A DNA stretch of 25,382 nucleotides from DAISJD01 sp036821645. Its GTDB lineage: Bacteria; Pseudomonadota; Alphaproteobacteria; ATCC43930; CGMCC-115725. Of this stretch, positions 15,138 to 23,878 are shown piece by piece. Position numbers and translations under genes: made by a program. Numbering within the stretch: the stretch's first letter is position 1; each line of letters opens with the position of its first letter. The stretch spans positions 1-25,382 of the forward strand of contig DAISJD010000033.1 of the NCBI GenBank assembly GCA_036821645.1, given 5' to 3'. The notes below the pieces were generated by a model that was not told the DNA's origin, ran no database searches, and worked only from the letters and a program-made list of their open reading frames with translations.

Positions 15138-15160
15138 GGCAGGATGAGGTCGTTTTTCCC

Positions 15161-16387
15161 ATGGCAGTGACGCGCGCCCCTGCGGCGATCAAGAAGGCAG
15201 TGTACCGTCAGGTACCCAATAAGAAACAAGCGCTCCTCGATCGCTTGTTTGCCGTCTGGTTTGCCCGTTTCGTCTATAACCAGATTTGGGAAGACCCTGC
15301 GGTCGATCTCGACGCCCTGCAACTCGGTCCGCAGCACCGGGTTGTCACGATCGCGTCCGGCGGCTGTAATATCCTGAATTATCTGGTTGCTAACCCAGAA
15401 TCGATTGACGCGGTCGATCTCAATCCTGCACATATTTCTCTGACGCGCCTCAAGATTGCGGCGATGCAGAATTTACCGAATCACGAGACGTTCTTTCAGT
15501 TTTTCGGCGTTGCGAAAAACAAGGACAATGTCGATCTCTACCACAGCCACATCGCGAAGAACCTGGACGCCGATACGCGCAAATTCTGGGAGCATCGCTC
15601 GCTGTTAGGCAAGCAACGCATCGAATTTTTTGCCAAGGGCCTCTATCGTCGGGCACTGCTCGGCAAGTTCATCGGGTTTCTGCATGCGTTTGCGCGCCTT
15701 TCCGATCGACGCCCGTCGAAAATTTTAGCGGCGACGACCCTTGAAGAGCAGCGCGAGATTTACGGACGCGAGATTGAGCCTTTGTTTGAAATGAAGCTGG
15801 TCCGGTTGCTATGCCGTCAGCCGGTTTTGCTCTATAGTCTCGGTATTCCGGCCAATCAGTTCGAACAGATGAAGAATGATTCATCGGGCGATTTGGCGCG
15901 CCTTTATCAAGATCGGATCCGGCGTCTGGCTTGCGATTTTTCCTTACAGGAAAATTACTTCGCTTGGCAGGCGTTCGGTCGTCATTACGATATCAAGGGT
16001 CGTCACGCAACGCCGCCTTATCTGCGAGAAGAAAACTTTGATGCGATTCGCTCACGGCTTGACCGGGTCAACACCCATCTCATGTCGATGACCGAATATC
16101 TTGCCTCTCAGGACGACGCAAGCGTCGACCGCTATGTTTTGCTTGATTCCGTCGATTGGATGGATGCAACGATGCTGGGCGATGTTTGGCGGGAAATCTG
16201 CCGAACGGCGCGTCCCGGTGCGCGGGTGATTTTCCGGACGGCGGGCAGTAAGTCGCCGCTCGAGACTTTGTTGCCGCCATCCGATCTTGCGGGCTGGCAT
16301 TATCACGAGCCGGAATCGAAGAAATATCTGGAACAAGATCGTTCGGCGATTTACGGCGGTTTTCACCTTTACTCAAAAACCGCCTAA
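15161..16387 (+). CDS. btaA: S-adenosylmethionine:diacylglycerol 3-amino-3-carboxypropyltransferase (DUF3419)
   Basis: The 408-residue protein is a BtaA. It transfers the 3-amino-3-carboxypropyl group of SAM onto diacylglycerol, giving diacylglycerylhomoserine and methylthioadenosine, the first step of betaine-lipid (DGTS) synthesis at the membrane. Signature residues seen: YNQIWEDP (39-46), the SAM-binding VTIASGGCN (62-70), and DAVDLNP (83-89), plus a C-terminal RTAGSKSP segment. Length matches the Rhodobacter BtaA. ATG 15161 follows a GGATGAGG ribosome site; the frame extends upstream to 15032 but that part lies in the structured leader. btaB starts one base after its stop. In characterised bacteria the pair is induced by phosphate starvation; no clear Pho box was seen here. 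Confidence 0.95.
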   Translation: MAVTRAPAAIKKAVYRQVPNKKQALLDRLFAVWFARFVYNQIWEDPAVDLDALQLGPQHRVVTIASGGCNILNYLVANPESIDAVDLNPAHISLTRLKIAAMQNLPNHETFFQFFGVAKNKDNVDLYHSHIAKNLDADTRKFWEHRSLLGKQRIEFFAKGLYRRALLGKFIGFLHAFARLSDRRPSKILAATTLEEQREIYGREIEPLFEMKLVRLLCRQPVLLYSLGIPANQFEQMKNDSSGDLARLYQDRIRRLACDFSLQENYFAWQAFGRHYDIKGRHATPPYLREENFDAIRSRLDRVNTHLMSMTEYLASQDDASVDRYVLLDSVDWMDATMLGDVWREICRTARPGARVIFRTAGSKSPLETLLPPSDLAGWHYHEPESKKYLEQDRSAIYGGFHLYSKTA

Positions 16388-16388
16388 G

Positions 16389-17075
16389 ATGGGGAAGCCC
16401 GACTTACCGCAAACCAGCGCCGATTCTGCGGCGCTGGCTGCCGTGCGTATGGATGCCATGTATCGCTATACGCGGCATATCTATGATTTAACCCGCAAAT
16501 TCTATCTCTTTGGTCGCGATCGTTTGTTGCGTCGCCTCCCGGTTCAACCGGGTTCAACCGTATTGGAAATGGGCTGTGGTACCGGCCGGAATTTGGTGCA
16601 TTTGGCCCGCCTACGCCCCGAAGCGCGTCTTTTCGGTGTCGATGTTGCGGCCGTGATGCTGGAAACGGCATCCCAGTCTTTGGCAAAAGCCGGGTTTAAG
16701 GAAAAAGTATATCTTGCCCAGGCGGGGGCTCAGGGGTTTGATGCCCAGGCCAGTTTTGGGGTCGATCAGTTCGATATCATCTATTTCAGCTATGTTCTGT
16801 CGATGATTCCCGATTGGCACCCTGTTGTCGAACGGGCCCTTGATCAATTGAAACCGGGCGGCACGCTCGCTGTTGTGGATTTTGGCGACCAGCAAGCCGG
16901 TCCGGCATGGCGCCGGTCTATCTTGTTAGGGTGGCTTTCGCTTTTTCATGTCCATCCACGGGCAGAAATCGAATCCGGCCTGCGCGCAATGGCAAAAAAG
17001 CATCATGGCCTTACCGTTGATGAAGATATTTTCAACGGCTATGCCTATGTTTTGATGTTCCGCAAAGCGGTTTGA
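16389..17075 (+). CDS. btaB: Diacylglycerylhomoserine N-methyltransferase
   Basis: This 228-residue class I SAM-dependent methyltransferase has motif I VLEMGCGTGRN (58-68), the acidic GVDVA loop after it, and a motif-IV stretch FDIIYFSYVLSM. Directly after btaA, its role is the three successive N-methylations that turn diacylglycerylhomoserine into diacylglyceryl-N,N,N-trimethylhomoserine, releasing S-adenosylhomocysteine. Length and the N-terminal RYTRHIYDLTRKFYL, probably membrane-associating, agree with known BtaB proteins. ATG 16389 lies just after the btaA TAA (one base between), so the frame extending to 16287 inside btaA is not used. The two genes are surely co-transcribed. Confidence 0.93.
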   Translation: MGKPDLPQTSADSAALAAVRMDAMYRYTRHIYDLTRKFYLFGRDRLLRRLPVQPGSTVLEMGCGTGRNLVHLARLRPEARLFGVDVAAVMLETASQSLAKAGFKEKVYLAQAGAQGFDAQASFGVDQFDIIYFSYVLSMIPDWHPVVERALDQLKPGGTLAVVDFGDQQAGPAWRRSILLGWLSLFHVHPRAEIESGLRAMAKKHHGLTVDEDIFNGYAYVLMFRKAV

Positions 17076-17115
17076 GTAACGGTCCGCCCCCTCTTTTCTG
17101 ATTTGAGGCTTCTTC

Positions 17116-17418
17116 ATGTCGCTTGATACGCTTACCCAGTCCGTGCGCGCCAAGGCAAAGCAAAACCCGTCGCTTGGTCATACCGCCCTGTTTGACCTTG
17201 GTGACTTGGGCGTTATCTACTGGGATGGAACGGTGACCCCGGCGTCGATCGACAATGTGCGGCGCGAGGCGGAAACCGTTCTGAAATTATCCCCGGATTT
17301 GATGGAAAAGATGCTTGATGGCGGGATAAATCCGACCATGGCCTATATGACAGGGAAGTTGAAGATCAGCGGTTCTACCGGTGTTGCCCTTAAAATAAAT
17401 TCATTCATGGATGAATGA
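17116..17418 (+). CDS. SCP2 sterol-binding domain protein
   Basis: The 100-residue protein is a stand-alone SCP2 (sterol carrier protein 2) domain, a small alpha/beta fold with a hydrophobic tunnel that binds acyl chains or other lipids. Seen: the central strand GVIYWDGTV (32-40) and the C-terminal PTMAYMTGKLKISGSTGVAL (68-87) that is typical of the family. No signal peptide or membrane span, so it is cytoplasmic. It lies 40 bases after btaB and before the operon terminator, which suggests a function with the betaine-lipid enzymes, such as presenting diacylglycerol or product. That role is inference; bacterial SCP2 proteins are mostly uncharacterised. Confidence 0.88.
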   Translation: MSLDTLTQSVRAKAKQNPSLGHTALFDLGDLGVIYWDGTVTPASIDNVRREAETVLKLSPDLMEKMLDGGINPTMAYMTGKLKISGSTGVALKINSFMDE

Positions 17419-17476
17419 GGCTTCGCTGTTTTTGGGTTTTGTGTACGCCTTCGGTGAGCATAGTCTTATTTTTTTG

Positions 17477-17514
17477 GCTATAGAGTGTATCGTCACTCTA
17501 TAGCTAATTTTTTT
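17477..17514 (+). terminator. Intrinsic terminator of the btaA-btaB-SCP2 operon
   Basis: GCTATAGAGTG (17477-17487) is a perfect 11-bp inverted repeat of CACTCTATAGC (17494-17504) with a six-base loop, followed by TAA and seven T (17508-17514). On the minus strand the hairpin is followed by A, so it stops only plus-strand transcription. Confidence 0.92.
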
Positions 17515-17523
17515 GCGGTGGTC

Positions 17524-18645
17524 TTAGAAACTGGTCCGATAAAGACCGTTTTTATAGAGCGAATTAGATAGAATCGCATTCAGGAGGGCGGCAGCAAGTG
17601 GGATGGTAATGATTAAACTTTCTGCCCCGATATTGGGCAGATACCAAATGCCGACGGAAATGACGAAGAAATCAATCAATAAGCCAATGATGATCGCGAT
17701 CATGAAGAGTGTTGTCGGATGTTGACCGCAGATGATCGCAACTTTTCCGAAAAAAGTTTCAGTGAATGGCGATTCTTCTCTTAGCAATCGTGCAAAAACA
17801 ATAAAATAAGCAAACAAATTGATAAGACGAAGAAATCCTAAATTATCATGGTTGATAAAAATAGATAAACTTGCTTGAAGTTGCGGCCATATGAGCGTTA
17901 GAAATTTTGCGAAAAAGCATAGAATTAAAATAATACTCATGAAGGCAGCAATAATGTGTGGGTATGGAAGGATAGATCTGCGAAATGGTCGTGGATAACC
18001 AAAGCATAAACCAATAAAAAATGGAAACTGCCAAGATAATAGATTGTAAAACCATTTCTGTGTTTCGGAATCTATGCTATTGCTATTCTCAAAAATTTGA
18101 CCGATAATATAAAAACATAGAGAGATGAGTACAGTTATTATCTTGCTTTTTTTTGTTATTATAATAAATATTGGCATAACAATATAAATAACAAAAAAAA
18201 CTGGAAATAGCCCAAGAGAATCTGGTTGGTATTGGAAGCTAAAAAATTTTAAAATTACTCGTGCAGGATTTTGCAAGAAATAGTTTATTGGAAATACTTC
18301 ATTGAACTGTGCGCCGGTAAAGGAAAGCTTTCTATAAGCATGAATGAATTCGATAAGAATAATTCTGAGCAGATTTATTGACCAGATTTGCAGGCATCTA
18401 AAGAAAATGATTTTCCACACAGCACTCTTATTCTCGGATTCTTGCAGGGGACCATAAAAGCTCCCTGCTAAAAAACCGGACGCCAAAACGAAGACTTCAT
18501 CGGGGCCGACAAATCCTGTCCAGACGGTGAGCCAGGGGGAAATGACGCCGACAGGCCAATGAGCAATGATCATGCAGAGTAAGGCAAACCCACGACATGC
18601 TTCGACACGATAATCGTGAAGCGGTCTGATTGAGGTTTCCCTCAT
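17524..18645 (-). CDS. OpgC-like integral membrane acyltransferase
   Basis: The 373-residue protein has about ten membrane spans and the OpgC-domain start: DYRVEACRGFALL (11-23), an invariant His29 after MIIAH, and GPDEVFVLASGFLAG (47-61). OpgC succinylates osmoregulated periplasmic glucans in proteobacteria; this family also holds acyltransferases for other surface glycans, so the acceptor is unknown. ATG 18645 is chosen; the frame runs on to 18783 but the conserved domain begins here and AAGG lies upstream. The gene is isolated, without opgG or opgH nearby. Its middle (17800-18400) is about a quarter GC while the N-terminal codons are near half GC, unlike all genes to the left, which hints at foreign origin or drift. 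Confidence 0.78.
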   Translation of the reverse strand: MRETSIRPLHDYRVEACRGFALLCMIIAHWPVGVISPWLTVWTGFVGPDEVFVLASGFLAGSFYGPLQESENKSAVWKIIFFRCLQIWSINLLRIILIEFIHAYRKLSFTGAQFNEVFPINYFLQNPARVILKFFSFQYQPDSLGLFPVFFVIYIVMPIFIIITKKSKIITVLISLCFYIIGQIFENSNSIDSETQKWFYNLLSWQFPFFIGLCFGYPRPFRRSILPYPHIIAAFMSIILILCFFAKFLTLIWPQLQASLSIFINHDNLGFLRLINLFAYFIVFARLLREESPFTETFFGKVAIICGQHPTTLFMIAIIIGLLIDFFVISVGIWYLPNIGAESLIITIPLAAALLNAILSNSLYKNGLYRTSF

Positions 18646-18946
18646 AATTGATAAAACCTTCTTCCTCGTCGACGACACAATCCGGTATTTTAGGACTGCA
18701 TGATGCGATTGGCATTGATCGGGCGAGAAAGAGAGAGGAAATCCGTAACCGTTTTTTATCTGGCCCGCCTGATCAGCCCACAAACAGCAGCGCTCTGGTT
18801 ATAACAATAATTAGATTAAAATTCTACATTGTAGCAGGAATTAACCAAAGGTTTTTTTGGTTTAACAGCTTATCAACTGTTCTTATTTTGTGGAATTGTG
18901 TTATAAATATTTTTTTAAATAAAACATAAAATTAAATAGCAATAGT
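18646..18946. other. Gene-free AT-rich spacer between the kinase and opgC-like genes
   Basis: About 300 bases with no credible gene. The left part is mixed in composition and carries the ribosome binding region of the opgC-like gene; the right part (18800-18946) is strongly AT-rich. A seven-bp inverted repeat, AACCAAA (18843-18849) with TTTGGTT (18856-18862), has no T-run on the minus strand. No clear promoter or terminator could be fixed. A 93-codon plus-strand frame here is not supported. Confidence 0.5.
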
Positions 18947-21900
18947 TTAAATTAAATATTTTTGAATATATTTCTCTAAATATGCATGTGTTAACTCTAA
19001 ATTTTTTAATAAAAATACAATTTTTTGATCAATTGAATTAAAATTATTTTCTTTTATTGATTTATTTAAGTCGATAGCATTGTTCATTAATGTTAATCCA
19101 CCAACATTTCCAGATATAGATATTATATCATGTGATAATTTTTGAATTTCATTCCAGTTTTTATTTTTATATAAGTTATTAATATTATTTTTTTGATTTG
19201 ATAGTTTTGCAATAACATCATTTAAAAGTGAATTTAAGGAATTTTTATCCATAATTTCTTTTAATGATTCGATATATGTTCGATCAAGAATGGATTCTGA
19301 CTGTTCAGTCTTTTGTTGCGTGTTATGATCGCATGACCGTGACAAGTCCGTTTGGTCGGGCCCGCTCAGGAGTCGGTCAATCATGGCGATCATCTGAGGG
19401 GCGTCGATTGGCTTCGACAGATAATCGCTCATGCCCATATCGAGATAGGTCTGACGCGCACCGTTCATTGCGTTGGCGGTGAGGGCGATGATGGGAATCC
19501 TCCCACGCGGTCCGTTTAGGGCGCGGATGCGGCGTGTGGCTTCCAGCCCGTCCATCACGGGCATTTGGATATCCATTAAGATGAGATCGAAATCCGCATG
19601 CGTTGCTTGATCGACGGCCTCTTGGCCTGATTCGACGATGGTGACCTGATGCTGTGCTTGCTGGAGAAAAGCCAGTGCAACCCGTTGATTGATTTTATTG
19701 TCCTCAGCCAATAAAATTGAGTATCTTTTTCTGGGTTCTTTACTCGTAATTAATTCTGTTTCCTTGGTTTTTTCAAAAGATAAGAGAGACTTGATCAGAA
19801 TATATGTTTTCGTCGGCTCCGGTATGACGAGGTCGATAAGATCTGTTTCTGGGCTTTTATTTTTAAAGTCATTTCTTAAAATTATTTTGCCACTATATTG
19901 AAAATTTTTATCGCTTTTTATTCTCTTTAAAAAATTAATAATATTATCATTTGTATTATTTTTTTGGCTCATGATGATGAAATCAAAATTGATAAACCCG
20001 TCATTTTTTTTGTCGAGAATTCCAAATGCAGATGCAAAATTTTTTACAGTTTTGGCGTTTATATTCAAATAATTGAGTTGATTGACGAGAATTTCTTGTT
20101 GCAGTAAATTTTCGCAGATGATCAAACAGGTAAGTTTTGAGAATTCATCGGGAACATGGTCTGCCGCACCATCCTTTATCAAGGGCAATGAAAACCAGAA
20201 ATGACTACCAATAGCGGCAATTTCTGTGCCGATCCTGCCGCCCATCAATTCTATCAGTTGTTTTGAAATGGCAAGACCCAGTCCAGTTCCACCAAACCGA
20301 CGAGCAATTGAATTATCAGCTTGGCTGAATTTTTTAAATAATTTACTCTTCTCTTCAGCATTAATGCCAATACCTGTGTCGAATACATCTATTCTAATAT
20401 TTAAAACGCCATCTATTTCAAACGATTTTGCTTTTACAATGACCGATCCTGAGGCTGTAAACTTGACTGAGTTATTAACCAGATTAACCAAAACCTGGCG
20501 TATTCTATGTGGATCGCCCTTAAATTTTCCTTTTATCGCCGGGTCGATCAAGGCTCCGAAACTGAGGTTTTTTTCCGATGCATGGGGCGTCATCATTTCA
20601 ATGACCTCTTCGATCATCAATTCAAGATCGAACGACACCGATTCCAACTCAATACATCCAGCATCAAGTTTTGAAATATCCAATATATCGTTAATAATAC
20701 TGATCAAACTTTGCCCAGATGTTCTGATCGAATCAAGATAGCTGTGCTGTTCAAAGCTTAAATTTGTTTGCTCTAATAGGGTGATCATCCCAAGAATGCC
20801 ATTCATTGGCGTGCGTATTTCGTGACTCATATTGGCTATGAAATCAGATTTTGCTCTATTGCTTAATTCTGCGATCTCTCTTGCTTGTTCTGCTTCCATG
20901 CGTGCAAATGTAATTTCGCCTGTTGCCGCAATCAATTCTGCCGCTTGTTGTTCTAAGCGTTGATTATTGGTTTCCATTTGCAGTTCATACTGTCTACGCC
21001 CTGTAATATCGCGTAGAATCGAAACTTCGCCGCCACCGGGCAGGGGCGTTGCCCGACGTTCTAGCCATAATCCATGAGGCGCTTGTTTTTCTTCCAGTCT
21101 GTAGCGCCCCTTTCTGATCGCCTGTTCTTCATCAAGCACGACATCTTTGAGCGACCCACGACCGAGTTCGCCCCGTTCGGCGAGTTTTGTTATCAGAAAA
21201 TGTGCAGGATTGAGGCTATTGAGGGTTTGTTCTTGATCGATATTGATCAATCGAAAAAAAGTTTCGTTCCAGGCAATCAGGCGCATTTTATGATCGATGA
21301 CACTGATGCCGTCGGGCAAGGTTTTTAAAATCGTCGTTAAAATGGCATTTTTTTTCGATGTTTCTCCGGCCGCCACACGCGCTTCTTCGCGGGCAGCTTC
21401 GGCATTGCGCAAGGCGCCAAGAATGGCGAATCCGAGAATAAGGATGGTAAAGCTGACGATTGCGCTAATCTCAAGATTGTGGATCGTTTCTGTTTGCCAA
21501 TTGTCCAGAACACCAGATAGGCCTTGAGCGACTGTGATCAAAAATCGCCCGTCCTCCGATCCTTGGTAGGTGATCAAGCGTTCGATCTTATCGAGGCCCG
21601 TGACGATTTCATGATTGGGCAACGGCGCTTGGCGGTCGGTCAAACCCGTATCCAGATAGTGAAGCCCTAACCTGTCTTCTTGAAATGGATTTTCGATCAA
21701 GACCGTTCCATCACGGCGCGACAATGTGATCCTGCTGTTGGAGCCAAGTTCGAGCGAGGCGTAAAAACGGCGAAAATAGCTGAGATCGACTTCTGCCCAA
21801 ATCACACCGATGAAGCTCCCGTCGGTTGCGACTAACCGGCGACTAACCGGGAAAACCCAGGCGCCGTTGGTTTTGCTTCGGATCGTTCGCCCGATATAAA

Positions 21901-22330
21901 TCGTCTTGTGTCGGCCCTGAAACGGGATTTCAAACAGATCGATCCCGCCGACGGAAAGCCCGGTTAGGTCGATCATTTCGGAATGGGCTTGGATCGAGCC
22001 GTGAGAATCGGCAATTGCTAAAATATTGATCTGCGGCAGGCTATTGACACGATCGGCGAGAAAGGTGTGCAACCGATCCGAGGAAAATTCATTCAGCCCT
22101 TTGGGTTCGATGAGAGAAGCGACTGCTTCCAAGGCATTCAGAGTCGTTTCGATGGCACGATCACAATTCTGCGCCAAGGCTCGGGCGAGATTGCGTTGCT
22201 CCAATTCGGTGGTGCGCAGGGCGGTTTCCCGTGATTCAAGGGAAAATCGCGCAGTGAGCAGCATGACCGAACCGGCAATCAAGGTTAGGGCAAGGGCCAT
22301 GAGGATCTGACGGGGCATAGACAGACGCAT
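18947..22330 (-). CDS. Hybrid sensor histidine kinase with PAS, pseudo-receiver, receiver and HPt domains
   Basis: The 1127-residue inner-membrane kinase has a span at about 9-27, a periplasmic Cache/PDC-like sensor (about 30-280) and a second span (about 288-306). Then come a PAS domain (about 325-440), a coiled coil, HisKA with phospho-His503 (MSHEIRTPMNG) and HATPase with N-box NLVNNSVKF (616-624), DTGIGI (651-656) and GTGLGL (681-686). A degenerate receiver (about 734-855) has Ser788 where the Asp belongs. A full receiver follows (Asp877, phospho-Asp920, Thr951, Lys973), then an HPt-like end with His1067. The layout is BarA/ArcB-like, but the output regulator is not in the window. An AGGG site precedes ATG 22330. 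The gene is a GC mosaic: roughly 17% over the HPt codons against about 60% over the receiver. Confidence 0.93.
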   Translation of the reverse strand: MRLSMPRQILMALALTLIAGSVMLLTARFSLESRETALRTTELEQRNLARALAQNCDRAIETTLNALEAVASLIEPKGLNEFSSDRLHTFLADRVNSLPQINILAIADSHGSIQAHSEMIDLTGLSVGGIDLFEIPFQGRHKTIYIGRTIRSKTNGAWVFPVSRRLVATDGSFIGVIWAEVDLSYFRRFYASLELGSNSRITLSRRDGTVLIENPFQEDRLGLHYLDTGLTDRQAPLPNHEIVTGLDKIERLITYQGSEDGRFLITVAQGLSGVLDNWQTETIHNLEISAIVSFTILILGFAILGALRNAEAAREEARVAAGETSKKNAILTTILKTLPDGISVIDHKMRLIAWNETFFRLINIDQEQTLNSLNPAHFLITKLAERGELGRGSLKDVVLDEEQAIRKGRYRLEEKQAPHGLWLERRATPLPGGGEVSILRDITGRRQYELQMETNNQRLEQQAAELIAATGEITFARMEAEQAREIAELSNRAKSDFIANMSHEIRTPMNGILGMITLLEQTNLSFEQHSYLDSIRTSGQSLISIINDILDISKLDAGCIELESVSFDLELMIEEVIEMMTPHASEKNLSFGALIDPAIKGKFKGDPHRIRQVLVNLVNNSVKFTASGSVIVKAKSFEIDGVLNIRIDVFDTGIGINAEEKSKLFKKFSQADNSIARRFGGTGLGLAISKQLIELMGGRIGTEIAAIGSHFWFSLPLIKDGAADHVPDEFSKLTCLIICENLLQQEILVNQLNYLNINAKTVKNFASAFGILDKKNDGFINFDFIIMSQKNNTNDNIINFLKRIKSDKNFQYSGKIILRNDFKNKSPETDLIDLVIPEPTKTYILIKSLLSFEKTKETELITSKEPRKRYSILLAEDNKINQRVALAFLQQAQHQVTIVESGQEAVDQATHADFDLILMDIQMPVMDGLEATRRIRALNGPRGRIPIIALTANAMNGARQTYLDMGMSDYLSKPIDAPQMIAMIDRLLSGPDQTDLSRSCDHNTQQKTEQSESILDRTYIESLKEIMDKNSLNSLLNDVIAKLSNQKNNINNLYKNKNWNEIQKLSHDIISISGNVGGLTLMNNAIDLNKSIKENNFNSIDQKIVFLLKNLELTHAYLEKYIQKYLI

Positions 22331-22437
22331 GGTACCAACCCTTTTAACAACGGTTCGAGTTTCTGTCGATCACATGGTTAATTTAGGGCAAACGACTGGA
22401 AATTTCATTCCTTTTACGCACACTTAACGGTCGTTCG

Positions 22438-23859
22438 TTAACCAAACCGCCGCAAGAAACTGACAATTTTCTGCGTGCGGGCGGAAAAGAGGCTGGGTGT
22501 GTAAAAGCTTGCCGCGGCGCGCTTTGATATTTCGCCGTAGGTCGGATAGGGGCTGATCAGGGCTGCCATGGCGCGAATTGACAAATTCTGTGCCATCGCC
22601 AATTGCCAGGGTTGAATAAGCTCACCAGCATGAGGGGCTAGAATGGCGACGCCGAGGATACGCCCGCGTGCCGTGGTGACGACCTTGATCAATCCGTCCC
22701 GGACCCTCTCGCAACGGGCCCGGTCATTGTCGGCAACGGGAAAACGTAAGAGGCGGATATTCTTGTATTTTTGTCTCGCTTCGGTTTCATGGAGACCGAT
22801 TTCCGCAAATTCGGGATCGGTATAAACGACTTTCGGGATCAGACGGTGGTCGGCCCTTGCCGGTAGGCGAAACAGGGCTTGGCGTAAGATGATGCTGGCA
22901 TGATATGAGGCGGCATGGGTGAATGCCGGGCCGCCCGCAATATCGCCGGCCGCAAAGACGCGCCGATTGTCGGTCAATAGGGACGGCTCTACGCAAATTC
23001 CCCGATCTGTCCATCGAATACCGGCCGCCGGCAAATTGAGCGCGCCGATATTGGGTGTGCGCCCTGTCGCCAGAAAAATATGGCTTCCGGTCACGCAGAA
23101 CGGGTCCCCATCCGGCACCCGGACCCCGCGCACCGTGACCGTCTCTTGCGCATAGTTGACCCGCTCCACACGACACCCATTGTAAAGCGTGATGCCCTCA
23201 TGACACAGACGACGGGCGACAAGGGCGCCGAGTTCCGCTTCCATCTGGGACAGAATTGTCCCTGTATCGATCAGGGTGACGGTGGTGCCGAGCCGTTGGA
23301 AGGCCAGGGCCGTTTCGACCCCCGTGGGCCCGGCGCCCAGAATAATCAGATGGTCGGGTTGGGTCGTAAGGGTATAGATTTCCCGATGGGTGAGGTATGG
23401 GCCTTGATCGAGGCCGACAATATCGGGGATTGCTGTTCGGCACCCGGTGGCAATCACAAAACGCCGCGCCTCAATCGTGTCGTCACCGACCGCGACGCGG
23501 CGACGATCAATAAAGCGCGCAGTTCCTTGGATGACACGAACGCCCATCGCTTGATAGCGTTCTAGACTATCCATCGGTGCAATCTCGTCGATCACATGCC
23601 TCAGATGATCGCCGATCGCTGCAAAATCTTGCAAGGATGGGTCCCTGATCGGGCTGAAATTGGCAGGATTTTTTCCATCTGCGCGGGCTTTTGCAACGGC
23701 AAGCAGAGTTTTGGACGGGATGCAGCCGCTATGAAGGCAATCCCCACCAAGCGCATCGCGTTCGATCAGCACCGTCGGCGCACCCATGAGTGCCGCACCG
23801 GCGGCGATGGAAAGACCAGCGGCGCCCGCACCGATGACGCAAAGATCAGTCTTTATCAT
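22438..23859 (-). CDS. FAD-dependent pyridine nucleotide-disulfide oxidoreductase (mercuric reductase/lipoamide dehydrogenase-like)
   Basis: The 473-residue flavoprotein has the FAD motif GAGAAG (10-15), the redox disulfide Cys41/Cys46 in GGDCLHSGCIPSK, a second Rossmann motif GAGPTGVETA (near 176-185) for NAD(P)H, and the FAD ribityl-site FAAGDIAGGPAF. The dimerisation domain ends in SPYPTYGEISK, where lipoamide dehydrogenases and mercuric reductases of the classical type differ: the catalytic His-x-His-Pro-Thr is replaced, so it is not a standard lipoamide dehydrogenase. It also lacks the HMA domain and terminal Cys pair of MerA. It follows a TVP38/TMEM64 gene by 20 bases or so, an association known in many bacteria, where the two are sometimes fused. 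Substrate unknown. Confidence 0.88.
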   Translation of the reverse strand: MIKTDLCVIGAGAAGLSIAAGAALMGAPTVLIERDALGGDCLHSGCIPSKTLLAVAKARADGKNPANFSPIRDPSLQDFAAIGDHLRHVIDEIAPMDSLERYQAMGVRVIQGTARFIDRRRVAVGDDTIEARRFVIATGCRTAIPDIVGLDQGPYLTHREIYTLTTQPDHLIILGAGPTGVETALAFQRLGTTVTLIDTGTILSQMEAELGALVARRLCHEGITLYNGCRVERVNYAQETVTVRGVRVPDGDPFCVTGSHIFLATGRTPNIGALNLPAAGIRWTDRGICVEPSLLTDNRRVFAAGDIAGGPAFTHAASYHASIILRQALFRLPARADHRLIPKVVYTDPEFAEIGLHETEARQKYKNIRLLRFPVADNDRARCERVRDGLIKVVTTARGRILGVAILAPHAGELIQPWQLAMAQNLSIRAMAALISPYPTYGEISKRAAASFYTPSLFSARTQKIVSFLRRFG

Positions 23860-23878
23860 GCGCCAATCCCATTCAAAT

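Noticed and set aside
15032..15160. N-terminal extension of BtaA
   Set aside because: The frame is open, but the peptide (Cys- and Gly-rich) resembles no BtaA, the bases are accounted for by RNA pairing, and a good ribosome site precedes ATG 15161.
18648..18929. 93-codon plus-strand frame in the AT-rich spacer
   Set aside because: It overlaps the opgC-like ribosome site antisense, has no Shine-Dalgarno and gives a composition typical of chance translation of AT-rich DNA.
22331..22437. CtrA binding site upstream of the hybrid kinase
   Set aside because: On the minus strand TTAA-N7-TAAA lacks one base of the TTAA-N7-TTAA consensus, and in an AT-rich stretch such matches are frequent.
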